32,310 nt of DNA from Candidatus Zixiibacteriota bacterium (GTDB lineage: Bacteria > Zixibacteria > MSB-5A5 > GN15 > FEB-12), in NCBI GenBank assembly GCA_020346225.1, contig CP070777.1:1962959-1995268 (forward strand). Reading direction: 5' to 3'. This document shows, piece after piece, positions 13,378 through 21,267 of the stretch. The first letter of the stretch is position 1. Each line of letters begins with the position of its first letter. The translations under genes were made by a program, and so were the position numbers. The notes below the pieces were generated by a model that did no database searches, had not been told where the DNA came from, and worked only from the letters and a program-made list of their open reading frames with translations.

Positions 13378-14826
13378 TTATTCAATACCGAGGTTCTTCA
13401 GAACCCGAACCGCGTTGGTGTTCTCGGGGTTCAACTCGAGCGATTTCTTATAGTTCTCGACGGCGCCCACGGTATCCCCCTTTCCCAGCAGCGCCTCGCC
13501 GTAGCTGTCATATGTATTGGCCGAGTTCGGAAAGAGCGCCACGTTTAGCTCAAGAATCCGGACAGCGTCGTCAACCCTGCCCCAGGCCAGGAATCGGTAC
13601 CCGAGCCGGTTGATGACAGCCTCATCTTCGGTAGTGAAGGTGGAACCGGCCTGCCTGAGCTCATCGCTTATCTTCCCAAACGACGCGGAATCCCCCGAAA
13701 TCACGGCCAGCTTAAGTGTCTGCTCCAGGGTCATCGTCTGCGGATAAAGCCTGAAGCTCTGCATGATCAAAGTTGAGGCCGGGGCCGGTTCGTCAGAACG
13801 GATAAGCCGGTCAGCCACCGAAGAAAGGAGCCGACCGTCAAAGATGCACAGATCCGCGTACCGGGCCTTCAGGCCGGCGTACTTCTCAAGACCGGCCTGA
13901 ATGCCGTCACCTACGACTGCGTCGAACAACATATCGGCAAGGTCGAGGTCTTCGCTTTTCAGGCGCTCAACGATGGCGGCATCGACCCAGAAGATATCAT
14001 CGGCGCCGTTGATGTTGCTGGCAAAGAACAGGTACTTTCCGTCGGGCGAAACGGCCGGGCAGTACTCGTGGGCCCCGGAGTTTATCCCGCCACCCATGTT
14101 TTTCGGGCGGCTCCAGGAGCCATCGGGCTTGCGGAAGCATATCCAGAGATCGCCGCCGCCAAAACCTTCCCCCCAGCCGAGCGACGTAAATACCAGGTAA
14201 CTTTCATCGGGAGCGATACAGCAGTTATATTCGTCCGAGGCGGTGTTAACTGAGTCGCCGAGTTTTTCCCGCACCGACATGACGCCGTCAACGAGTTTCG
14301 TTCGATACAAATCGTTTTCGGCGGAGGTGAAGTACATCCTGCCTTTTCTGGTAATAGAGGCGTAGAAGTCTCCCCGGTCGGTGAGCCTTTGCGGCTCCCC
14401 CCAGGCGGTGCCCTGGCGCGCCACCATCCACATCTGGTAACGTTCCGGTTCGCCCTGCCCCGATAACGAACGGTTGGAAATGTAGTACAGCCGACGGCCG
14501 TCGGGTGAGAGGCAGGCCTCGAACTCATAATAATCGGCGGAGAATGAAGCGGGCCTGGCGGTGGTCCACTGGCCATCTTTCAGCTTCATGACCATGATGG
14601 TAGCATCTCTCGTAAAATAGAATTCATCAAGGCCGCTCGAGAAGGTAACATCGCGCTCGCGGTGGTCAGAGGTGGAAATAACCCCGGGCGCGAATAGCTT
14701 GGGTATCAGGCCGGGCGGTGTTTGTCCCAGGTAGGCGCCGGCCGGCTGGGCGGTCTGGTCATCGCCGGCAGCATGCCCCGCCGTAGTCAGCATCGTCAGG
14801 GTAACCAGTAAAACGCGAATCTTCAT
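13378..14826 (-). CDS. Secreted PD40 (TolB-like) repeat protein with C-terminal TPRs
   Basis: This 482-aa protein has a signal peptide (residues 1-19, ending GHA). Residues about 50-280 contain repeated PD40/TolB-type beta-propeller blades: FSSGLDEFYFTRD, LSPDGRRLYYISNR, ITRKGRMYFTS, IAPDESYLVFTS, and VSPDGKYLFFAS. About 120 residues of mixed helix follow, then at least two TPRs near the C-terminus (AVINRLGYRFLAWGRVDDA and SYGEALLGKGDTVGAVENYK). Such proteins are usually periplasmic binding or assembly factors, and no catalytic motif is visible. The ATG has AGCAGGA just upstream. It converges with the lipoprotein array and lies downstream of the anti-sigma operon, separated from it by a terminator. 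Confidence 0.85.
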   Translation of the reverse strand: MKIRVLLVTLTMLTTAGHAAGDDQTAQPAGAYLGQTPPGLIPKLFAPGVISTSDHRERDVTFSSGLDEFYFTRDATIMVMKLKDGQWTTARPASFSADYYEFEACLSPDGRRLYYISNRSLSGQGEPERYQMWMVARQGTAWGEPQRLTDRGDFYASITRKGRMYFTSAENDLYRTKLVDGVMSVREKLGDSVNTASDEYNCCIAPDESYLVFTSLGWGEGFGGGDLWICFRKPDGSWSRPKNMGGGINSGAHEYCPAVSPDGKYLFFASNINGADDIFWVDAAIVERLKSEDLDLADMLFDAVVGDGIQAGLEKYAGLKARYADLCIFDGRLLSSVADRLIRSDEPAPASTLIMQSFRLYPQTMTLEQTLKLAVISGDSASFGKISDELRQAGSTFTTEDEAVINRLGYRFLAWGRVDDAVRILELNVALFPNSANTYDSYGEALLGKGDTVGAVENYKKSLELNPENTNAVRVLKNLGIE

Positions 14827-14993
14827 GTTCCTGCTCCGTTAATGGCCGCGACGGTCAGCGGCCGTTCAGGCTTTACTCGCCAGTCAAAGTTCGTCAAAAG
14901 GCAGACTCATGTCAATTTCTAACCGGGAGACAACGGCCCTCTTGAGTCCGGCTGACAAAAGGACGAAGCCGGGCGTGGTCTGTTTGATGAAAT

Positions 14994-15025
14994 GAAAAGA
15001 GGCGCCCCGGTCGGCACCTCTTTTC
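14994..15025. terminator. Probable terminator of the sigma/anti-sigma operon
   Basis: GAAAAGAGGCGCC (14994-15006) pairs with GGCACCTCTTTTC (15013-15025) with a single mismatch. On the minus strand it gives a GC stem ending in TCTTTTCATTT, 31 bases after the anti-sigma stop. Symmetry allows it to work on both strands. Confidence 0.75.
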
Positions 15026-15055
15026 AAAGAAGCCAGCCTGCTTAAGGCAAGTAAA

Positions 15056-16114
15056 TTACTGATCTTTCTTGAGTTTCAGTCTGAGAATAACGTCGTTGGC
15101 TCTGACTTCCTTACCGTCGATGTCACCGACCACCTCGAATTGAATAATGGCGTTGACGGGAACGCGTGAGGAGTCCATACCGTACCTGAGGCCGACGACG
15201 TCATCATCTGAGAATACTTCGATTTCCGGTTCAATATCGCCGCTGAGACTATCGGCTTTCATGCGCAGCACCAGCGACCGGGTGGCGCTGCCGTCATATA
15301 GAATCGCGCTTTGAACTTTCACCTCATGCGAGATGGCCATCCCGGCAAAAAGCTTCTCGATTTCGGCCTGGACTTCTTCGTCGGTCAAGCCGGTAGCCCT
15401 GAGCAGGGCGGTGAGACTGGTCTTGCCTATGACAAGCTGCCCGTCCTCAAAGCGCACTCTTACGGGCGCGACCTCGCGGGGTTTGACCTTGTCGGCAACC
15501 TGCGCGTAGATAGTAGCCGAAACGCTCCTGACTACCGGCTTGACGGCGATACGCACCTTCGGCGAAACAACAACTCTTACGGCTTCCGCAATCTCACGCG
15601 CCTCGATCTCGGACGGGATGCCGGAGATTTCGTATTCCCCGTTGACTTCGTCATAAGCCGAGGTTATGCGAAGATCTTCGAGTCCGGCGGTCAATAGAGC
15701 GGTCGTCACCAACTCCGATGACGCGACAGCCCGGGCATCGACATTGGACAGCGATACCTGGTAGGCCACCGTGCGCGTAACGGAGAAGGGAACCAGGGTA
15801 ATAAACAGAACCGTGATCACAGCCAGGCATAGCCCGGCGGTGAACCGCGGTCTGGCGAGATATTGATCCTTTATCGGCAACATGATTTTCTCCCAAATGG
15901 TTTGACCCGAAATCCGGGCGTTGATCAAACTCCGTGTTTGCTCGAACGACGGCACCGCTTCTTCAGAGGCAGCCAGCCTGAACATCCGCCCGACCAGACG
16001 GTCGGCTTCCGCAAAGCGAGCGCAGGAGGGACAGGCCGAAACGTGTTCGGCCACCCGGCGGTCGTGTTTGCCGGGGTTATCAGCCATCCACTGTCTTGCA
16101 TCTTCGCAGCGCAT
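15056..16114 (-). CDS. Zinc-finger anti-sigma factor with large extracytoplasmic domain
   Basis: This 352-aa membrane protein starts at the ATG at 16114, which has GGAGG eight bases upstream; a TTG two codons earlier is less likely. The N-terminal 60 residues form a zf-HC2 anti-sigma domain, with HVSACPSCARF giving the H-x3-C-x2-C zinc site. A single membrane helix follows (about 93-114, GLCLAVITVLFITLVPFSV). The remaining 240 residues lie outside the cytoplasm and contain repeated alternating beta/alpha stretches that I do not recognise. The gene starts inside the end of the upstream ECF sigma gene (35-base overlap), so the pair is translationally coupled. It should hold that sigma factor inactive until a periplasmic signal arrives, following the family model. 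Confidence 0.85.
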   Translation of the reverse strand: MRCEDARQWMADNPGKHDRRVAEHVSACPSCARFAEADRLVGRMFRLAASEEAVPSFEQTRSLINARISGQTIWEKIMLPIKDQYLARPRFTAGLCLAVITVLFITLVPFSVTRTVAYQVSLSNVDARAVASSELVTTALLTAGLEDLRITSAYDEVNGEYEISGIPSEIEAREIAEAVRVVVSPKVRIAVKPVVRSVSATIYAQVADKVKPREVAPVRVRFEDGQLVIGKTSLTALLRATGLTDEEVQAEIEKLFAGMAISHEVKVQSAILYDGSATRSLVLRMKADSLSGDIEPEIEVFSDDDVVGLRYGMDSSRVPVNAIIQFEVVGDIDGKEVRANDVILRLKLKKDQ

Positions 16115-16643
16115 AAGCAATTCCTCCGTCGTTCTGACCGGTCCGGCATCTGGCCAGGTGTCTTTCCAGACGCTCTCGCATCTTCGCTCTGGCCCGAAAC
16201 AACCGGGTCTTGACAGTGCCTCGCGGCTTGCCGAGAGTTCCGGCTATGTCAGCTACCGACCAGCCATCGATTTCGTGCAGGACAATGATGGCTCGGTCTT
16301 CGGGCGAAAGCACGCCCAGCAGCTCATCGAGCAGCCGACGGGCGGCAAACTCTTCCTGTGGATCAAAACCGGTCGCCGTTTCGAGCATGGCCGGTGTCAG
16401 CGATACGCGCCGTCGGTGCCAGAGACTCCGCAGGCGATTCTTGAAGCGGCTTATGATTATGCGGATCAGCCAGGGCCGAAAGGCGGTATGGTCTTTCAGC
16501 GAGCCCAGCCGGCGCAGGGCAACCATTAACGCCTCCTGGTAGAGGTCGTCACCGTCATCGCTGTCTCCGGTCAGTTTCCGGCAGAAAGCGGCCGCCATCG
16601 GATGAACCGGTTTCAGAAGCTTCCAGAAGAGTTCATTGTCCAT
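16080..16643 (-). CDS. ECF-type RNA polymerase sigma factor (second pair)
   Basis: This 187-aa sigma-70 family ECF factor has a region 2 with GDDLYQEALMVALRRLGSL and FRPWLIRIIISRFKNRLR. Region 4 has LDELLGVLSPEDRAIIVLHE followed by the helix-turn-helix WSVADIAGTLGKPRGTVKTRLFRAR. The ATG at 16643 sits behind AAAGGTG; an in-frame GTG two codons upstream is the alternative. A gap of 74 bases separates it from the preceding anti-sigma gene, so it may have its own promoter or be read through. The C-terminus (after ERLERHLARC) runs about 20 residues past region 4 and carries the start of the anti-sigma gene. It should direct polymerase to a small set of promoters on release. Confidence 0.93.
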   Translation of the reverse strand: MDNELFWKLLKPVHPMAAAFCRKLTGDSDDGDDLYQEALMVALRRLGSLKDHTAFRPWLIRIIISRFKNRLRSLWHRRRVSLTPAMLETATGFDPQEEFAARRLLDELLGVLSPEDRAIIVLHEIDGWSVADIAGTLGKPRGTVKTRLFRARAKMRERLERHLARCRTGQNDGGIAYALRRCKTVDG

Positions 16644-16717
16644 GCTCACCTTTAAGACACATCATACCGCGAGCAGGTTTCAATTTTATGTGCTAAGCGT
16701 CGGCGAGAGTTGACCTG

Positions 16718-17227
16718 TCACCGGTCTATCGAAATGGACCCCTGAGGCAGCGCTGCCTTACCCCTGGCGATAACCTTCAACCCTTCAGCCGAAAACCGGT
16801 GTCCGGCTATGGACGCCAGTTCGTACCGGGTTATGTCCGCGGGTAATTCCGCGATTTCTGATGTGGAAGGGCGGCCGCCGGAAGGATCGACAAGTAATGT
16901 CTTGGTGCTGTAGCCGGCAACGAAAATCAGGACCGCCGCAGCGACCCTCAGCAGCAGGCTTATCGGCTTGGGCATCCGGTATGCGGCTTCCTGTCCGGCC
17001 GCCGCCATATGGCGGTAAATATTGCTCTCGAGCTTCAGCTTTTCACTATCAGTGAGGTCCTGTGTACGGAAATGCTCAAAAGCCCGCACAACGGCGACGA
17101 GTTCATCGTACTCGCCACGGCATTCGGGGCAACCCTCGAGATGTTCTTTTAACCGGGCGGCCTCATCATCGGCAAGTTCACCGATAACGAACAGGGCGAT
17201 TTTGTCTTTACACTGCTTACAGTTCAT
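16718..17227 (-). CDS. Zinc-finger anti-sigma factor, single-pass membrane protein (first pair)
   Basis: This 169-aa protein begins MNCKQCKDKIALFVIGEL and contains LKEHLEGCPECRGEYDEL, a zf-HC2 anti-sigma domain with the H-x3-C-x2-C site. A single hydrophobic helix lies at about residues 91-110 (LLLRVAAAVLIFVAGY). The roughly 60-residue extracytoplasmic tail is short, unlike that of the second anti-sigma factor here. Its ATG overlaps the stop of the sigma gene as ATGA, typical of strict stoichiometric coupling. By family it sequesters the upstream sigma factor at the inner membrane. The activating signal is unknown. Confidence 0.88.
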   Translation of the reverse strand: MNCKQCKDKIALFVIGELADDEAARLKEHLEGCPECRGEYDELVAVVRAFEHFRTQDLTDSEKLKLESNIYRHMAAAGQEAAYRMPKPISLLLRVAAAVLIFVAGYSTKTLLVDPSGGRPSTSEIAELPADITRYELASIAGHRFSAEGLKVIARGKAALPQGSISIDR

Positions 17228-17739
17228 CGGTATTCCTCTTTTAGTAAAGGCACAAGACGTTTCTTCAAGTTCCTCAGGGCCCGGACGAGATGCACCTTGG
17301 CCGAACCCTCGGAAATTTTCAGAACGCCGGAAATCTCGGAGAAGGTTGCCTGCCCGTAGAAGCGCAAGAGGACAACCTCCCTTTGCTTGCGGGCCAGCGT
17401 CGAAACAGCCTCCGCCAGCAGAAGCGATTGTTCGGCTGATTCGAACTCCACGTCCGGTCTTCGGGCGGTGGCGCCGCCGGGAGCCTGCGAGGCAGCCAGT
17501 AACTTGGTTCGCCGCCGGGTGCGGTTTCTTCTGGCATTCAGGGCCAGATTAACGGCGGTCCGATAAATATAGGCTTTCATCCGCGATTTATCCCGCAGCC
17601 GTCCGTGGCCGGTCATAACTTTTAGAATTGCTTCCTGTGTCAAATCGCGCGCCTCGTCACGGTCGCCAACAATCCGGACAATCAGTCTGAAGGCGGTATC
17701 AAGGACTTCGGGAATGATTTCGTGTACTTCGTAAGCCAT
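17224..17739 (-). CDS. ECF-type RNA polymerase sigma factor (first pair)
   Basis: This 171-aa ECF sigma factor has region 2 motifs DRDEARDLTQEAILKVMTG and KAYIYRTAVNLALNARR. A variable linker follows, then region 4 with STLARKQREVVLLRFYGQ and the recognition helix-turn-helix FSEISGVLKISEGSAKVHLVRA. I use the ATG at 17739, which has AGGGTG in front; an in-frame GTG 15 bases upstream is possible. It lies 20 bases after the lipoprotein gene and overlaps its anti-sigma gene by four bases, so lipoprotein, sigma and anti-sigma are probably on one transcript. Confidence 0.93.
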   Translation of the reverse strand: MAYEVHEIIPEVLDTAFRLIVRIVGDRDEARDLTQEAILKVMTGHGRLRDKSRMKAYIYRTAVNLALNARRNRTRRRTKLLAASQAPGGATARRPDVEFESAEQSLLLAEAVSTLARKQREVVLLRFYGQATFSEISGVLKISEGSAKVHLVRALRNLKKRLVPLLKEEYR

Positions 17740-17759
17740 GTCGCACCCTGACACAAGTC

Positions 17760-18794
17760 TCAGTTCTCGACCACCGATACCGCATACAGGGACAGATCGC
17801 CGTCGTGGAGGGCCTTGCCGTCAAAGTGCCATTCCACTTTGCCCGGACTATCGGGATCGATGTAGCCGCTGGCGTCAACCACGACGCCCGGCAGATTCAA
17901 TTCAACGACGAAATTGTGGCCGTCGAGAGCGCCGGTAACATCACTGGCCTTGTTTACCATATCGAGCCGTCGATGAAACTTCTGCAGGAGTTCCGGTTGA
18001 TCGGGACCCAACTCGGATGAAAAGATACTGGTGAAGGCGCGGCGCACTTCGTCCTCCAGTTCACCGAAGCGGACCGCCAGGGAATCCTCATCGTTGCCAA
18101 GCATGCCGAGCAGCCTCACGGGAGTTACCGTATTCTCCAGGTGCTGCCAGGCGGTCGATTCGATATTGTTCTTGGCGTCTAAAGAAAGATCACCACTGAG
18201 AAACATGCGTCCCAGCGCCTCCCAGAGCACCCGCCATTGTTTGTAGGCAAAGGCCCCGGCAAACTGTTCTAGGTAGCCGGTGCGGTCCTCCTCGGAAACC
18301 TCGAAGATGCCCGCTTCCAGGACGCGGTTCTCCAGTTCATGGTCCCACAGGAAGCTCTCGGAAACATCATAGCAGCGGTGGCGGCGCCCCACGTAGGTTC
18401 TTTTGAATTCGTAATAAGTCCGGTTGCCTTCCCGGTACAGCTTCACCTCGGCGGGAAACTGCAGATTTACCTCGCGGTAGGGTGTATCCGGCCCGGCGAA
18501 CATCTCCGGGAGGAACTCGCCATAGGGCACAATTATCTGTGCCTTGAGTCGAATTTCCTCTTCCCCGCTTGCGAGAGTATCACGCCTGTCTTCCAGTATG
18601 GTCCATTCCGGTTCCGATGGCAGGGCCACCGGGTACGGAAAAGCGCTGGCTTTACCGCTGAATTCAGCGACAATCGTTGTAGTTCCATCCTTGTCAACAG
18701 TAATGGTCTCGTGTCGGTCAAAGCAGGATACGCAAAGCAGGGGCATCATGAGACCGATGGCGAGATATGTGCGGCGGAGGGCTGTCTTTAACAT
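17760..18794 (-). CDS. Predicted lipoprotein of unknown function upstream of sigma/anti-sigma genes
   Basis: This 344-aa exported protein has a signal sequence ending LLCVSC, with Cys24 as the likely lipidation site (the -3 position is Cys rather than Leu, so the lipobox is imperfect). Just after it comes HETITVDKDGTTTIVAEFSG, the short beta-hairpin start seen in several lipoprotein families that measure envelope state. The rest is mixed alpha/beta with no recognisable catalytic motif. I choose the ATG at 18794, behind CAGGGAGAGTAGG; longer in-frame starts exist upstream but lack a signal peptide. Being the first gene before an ECF sigma gene (20-base gap), it may be a sensor or a target of that system, which is inference. 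Confidence 0.78.
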   Translation of the reverse strand: MLKTALRRTYLAIGLMMPLLCVSCFDRHETITVDKDGTTTIVAEFSGKASAFPYPVALPSEPEWTILEDRRDTLASGEEEIRLKAQIIVPYGEFLPEMFAGPDTPYREVNLQFPAEVKLYREGNRTYYEFKRTYVGRRHRCYDVSESFLWDHELENRVLEAGIFEVSEEDRTGYLEQFAGAFAYKQWRVLWEALGRMFLSGDLSLDAKNNIESTAWQHLENTVTPVRLLGMLGNDEDSLAVRFGELEDEVRRAFTSIFSSELGPDQPELLQKFHRRLDMVNKASDVTGALDGHNFVVELNLPGVVVDASGYIDPDSPGKVEWHFDGKALHDGDLSLYAVSVVEN

Positions 18795-18927
18795 CCTACT
18801 CTCCCTGTTAAGTGTTTTACCCGTAAGACACCTGAAAAGGCTGTCCGGTAGACACCGGCCGGAAGAAAATTCGCTGCCATAATAAGTCGCTGGCCGCATT
18901 AGCGTAGGGCTGAGGCAGACCTGAAAG

Positions 18928-20055
18928 CTACTCAATGGGGACCAACTGACCGTCCCCCATAACCTTAAAGAAACGATTGTCCTGCCACAACAGGCCGTGG
19001 AACTGGAGAAGATCTTCGACCGGGACGTCAATAGCAATAATGCGCGCACCAAAGATGCGGTGTATCTCGGCACACTCGGTATGGCCGATCACAATGGTAG
19101 CAGCGTCGTAGCGGGAGAGCACGCTGTCAACCGAAGTTGAGCAGGCCTTTTCATACCGGCCTTCCATCCCATAGTGATATCCCCGGTACCAGAAAGGTCC
19201 GCGGCTCCCGAAGAGAAACCGGGCGGTATCGTCGAAGGCAAGCTGCGAAGAGCGCAGGTCGATCTTGCGGCGCACGAGGTCATTGATAGCATCCGGCGTC
19301 CAGCCTTCGCCGGCCACAAAAGAACCTATCCCCCCGTGAACAAAGATCATATCGTTAAGCTTGACGACGGTATTTTTGGTGCGCAACCACCGACCCAGTT
19401 CCGTGTCCGGGCCGTAGAGGTCTTCGTGCCGGATTCTGGTCTTCTTGCAGATGCCTTCCAGGTACTTCTCGTTAACGTACCGGTTATCGCCCCGCATCAC
19501 CATCAGCTCATGATTGCCCAGAACAAAATGCACCCCGCCGCCGGCCTTTCGTGCCTGCGATTCCAGACGGCGAATCAGCCACAGGCATTCGGTGACCCGG
19601 TCACCGCGGTCGAAAACGTCACCAACAATAACCAGATGTCCGATTCCCCAGCTCCAGTCGCCGCCGGCGTCGATAACACCCGTGTTTTTGAGTATGTCGA
19701 CGAAATACTCGTATTCACCGTGAATATCGCTGATGGCGAAGATCTTCGAGACGCCGGTATGAATATGCGGCAGGGGGGTGATTGCCCCGACAAATATCGT
19801 GTATGACGTCGATGAATCGCCGCAGAAACCACGGAAGACAACGCTGTCGGCCACGGTGAGAGGGCGCCGGTTGACTTCACCCGAACAGAAGTACAATACA
19901 GTGGCGGTCGAGTCGTTTTGCCAGACGACGTGAGGGCCATCGTCGAAGTAACCTGCCGGCCGCAGGGAATCGCCGGCCGTGTTGAGCGGATTTCCCCGCC
20001 CGGCGGCATAAGCTACGAGCGCGAAGATCACGGTAAGACGGATTATTCTGCGCAT
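18928..20055 (-). CDS. Periplasmic PPP-family (Shewanella-like) metallophosphatase
   Basis: This 375-aa protein has a signal peptide (MRRIIRLTVIFALVAYAAG). The two-metal PPP phosphatase motifs appear in order: SDIHGEYEYF (about 109-118), GDVFDRGD (145-152), LGNHELMVMRGDNRYV (179-194), IFVHGGI, and VIGHT. The sequence after GNHE (MxxxGDxRYV) is characteristic of Shewanella-like protein phosphatases rather than general calcineurin-like enzymes. It should dephosphorylate phosphoproteins, possibly phosphotyrosine, or other phosphoesters outside the cytoplasm. The start is uncertain: ATG 20055 gives a clean signal peptide but has a weak ribosome site, and ATG 20100 would add 15 residues. It is divergent from the DUF21 gene. 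Confidence 0.87.
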   Translation of the reverse strand: MRRIIRLTVIFALVAYAAGRGNPLNTAGDSLRPAGYFDDGPHVVWQNDSTATVLYFCSGEVNRRPLTVADSVVFRGFCGDSSTSYTIFVGAITPLPHIHTGVSKIFAISDIHGEYEYFVDILKNTGVIDAGGDWSWGIGHLVIVGDVFDRGDRVTECLWLIRRLESQARKAGGGVHFVLGNHELMVMRGDNRYVNEKYLEGICKKTRIRHEDLYGPDTELGRWLRTKNTVVKLNDMIFVHGGIGSFVAGEGWTPDAINDLVRRKIDLRSSQLAFDDTARFLFGSRGPFWYRGYHYGMEGRYEKACSTSVDSVLSRYDAATIVIGHTECAEIHRIFGARIIAIDVPVEDLLQFHGLLWQDNRFFKVMGDGQLVPIE

Positions 20056-20209
20056 AACGATGTTTCGTTTGAGCTTCGGTCTATGTGGATTGTAGGCCAT
20101 AAGCTTGCCGTCAGCAACAAGAATTCGGCGCCGAGCCCTCAGCAAATTCATTTTGCTGCTGCGGAGTGCGAACATATATTCTTACCACAAACCACATGGA
20201 GTAAATACG

Positions 20210-21238
20210 ATGGAAATAATTACCTGGATCGGTATGGGCTTGTGTCTGGCCCATTCGGCGACCTTTTCGGGGCTTAATCTGGCGCTTTTCGGCCTGACAC
20301 GGCTGCGGCTGGAGGTGGAGGTGACGGCCGGTAACCCGCACGCCAGCCGCATCCTTAACCTGCGGAGAGATTCGCACTTCCTGCTGACGACTATTCTCTG
20401 GGGGAATGTCGCGTTCAATACGTTGCTGGCCCTTCTGTCGAATTCCGTGCTGGCGGGAGTCTATGCTTTCCTGTTTTCGACCTTCTTCATCACCTTCTTC
20501 GGAGAGATTGTACCACAGGCCTACTTCTCGAGGCACGCGCTGCGCATGGGCGCCTTCTTAACCCCGGTGATCAAATTCTACCAGACGGTGCTGTATCCGC
20601 TGGCCCGTCCCTCGGCACTGCTCCTTGACCGCTGGCTGGGCAAGGAAGGGATCGGTTATTTTCGCGAACATCAGCTCAGAGAAGTTATACAAAAACATAT
20701 CGAGGCCGACGAGGCCGATGTCGACCGCCTTGAAGGTCTGGGGGCGCTCAATTTTCTGGCGCTGGACGACCTGCCGATCTTGCAGGAAGGGGAACCGCTT
20801 CATCCGACCAGCATCATTCCCCTGGCCACACGCCGGGGTATCCCGGAATTCCCGGCTTTCGAGCGTTCCACAACCGACCCGTTCTTAACCAAAGTCGAGA
20901 GTTCCGGCAAGAAGTGGATTGTACTTACGGATGAGGCCGAAAAACCGCTTATGGTGATGGATGCCGATGGATTTCTGAGGAAAGCTCTCTTTCAAACGGG
21001 TGAATGCAACCCGCTGCAATACTGTCACCGTCCGGTATTGGTGACGGACGAGTCGGTTGTCCTCGGCGACGTCTTACACCATATGACGGTTGAGCCGCAG
21101 ACGGATGAAGACGATGTGGTCGACAGGGATATAATCCTGGTCTGGGGAAAACGCCGGCGCGTCATCACCGGTGCCGACATCCTGGGGCGGCTGTTGCGCG
21201 GCATCGTGCTCCGAACGGGCTGGCACCCACCGACGTGA
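20210..21238 (+). CDS. DUF21/CNNM-domain membrane protein
   Basis: This 342-aa integral membrane protein starts at the ATG at 20210, which has ATGGAG nine bases upstream. The first 160 residues form the DUF21 (CNNM transmembrane) domain: SATFSGLNLALFGLTRLRLE, TTILWGNVAFNTLLALLSNS, and FSTFFITFFGEIVPQAYFSR, with small and polar residues in the helices as in CorC/CNNM ion transporters. The cytoplasmic part (about 185-330) looks like a diverged CBS pair, and no C-terminal CorC_HlyC domain is visible. The family is linked to Mg2+ efflux. The ion here is unknown. Confidence 0.85.
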   Translation: MEIITWIGMGLCLAHSATFSGLNLALFGLTRLRLEVEVTAGNPHASRILNLRRDSHFLLTTILWGNVAFNTLLALLSNSVLAGVYAFLFSTFFITFFGEIVPQAYFSRHALRMGAFLTPVIKFYQTVLYPLARPSALLLDRWLGKEGIGYFREHQLREVIQKHIEADEADVDRLEGLGALNFLALDDLPILQEGEPLHPTSIIPLATRRGIPEFPAFERSTTDPFLTKVESSGKKWIVLTDEAEKPLMVMDADGFLRKALFQTGECNPLQYCHRPVLVTDESVVLGDVLHHMTVEPQTDEDDVVDRDIILVWGKRRRVITGADILGRLLRGIVLRTGWHPPT

Positions 21239-21267
21239 ACGTGGTCACAGTCTGATCCGGCTGCGGC

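Noticed and set aside
16654-16681. ECF-type promoter (GAAACC with GTCTT) before the second sigma gene
   Set aside because: The implied start would fall at the ribosome site a few bases before the ATG, so the geometry does not work.
18840-18880. CCGGT-GTCT-ACCGG hairpin after the phosphatase gene (minus strand)
   Set aside because: The stem is short and the T-run lies several bases too far away.
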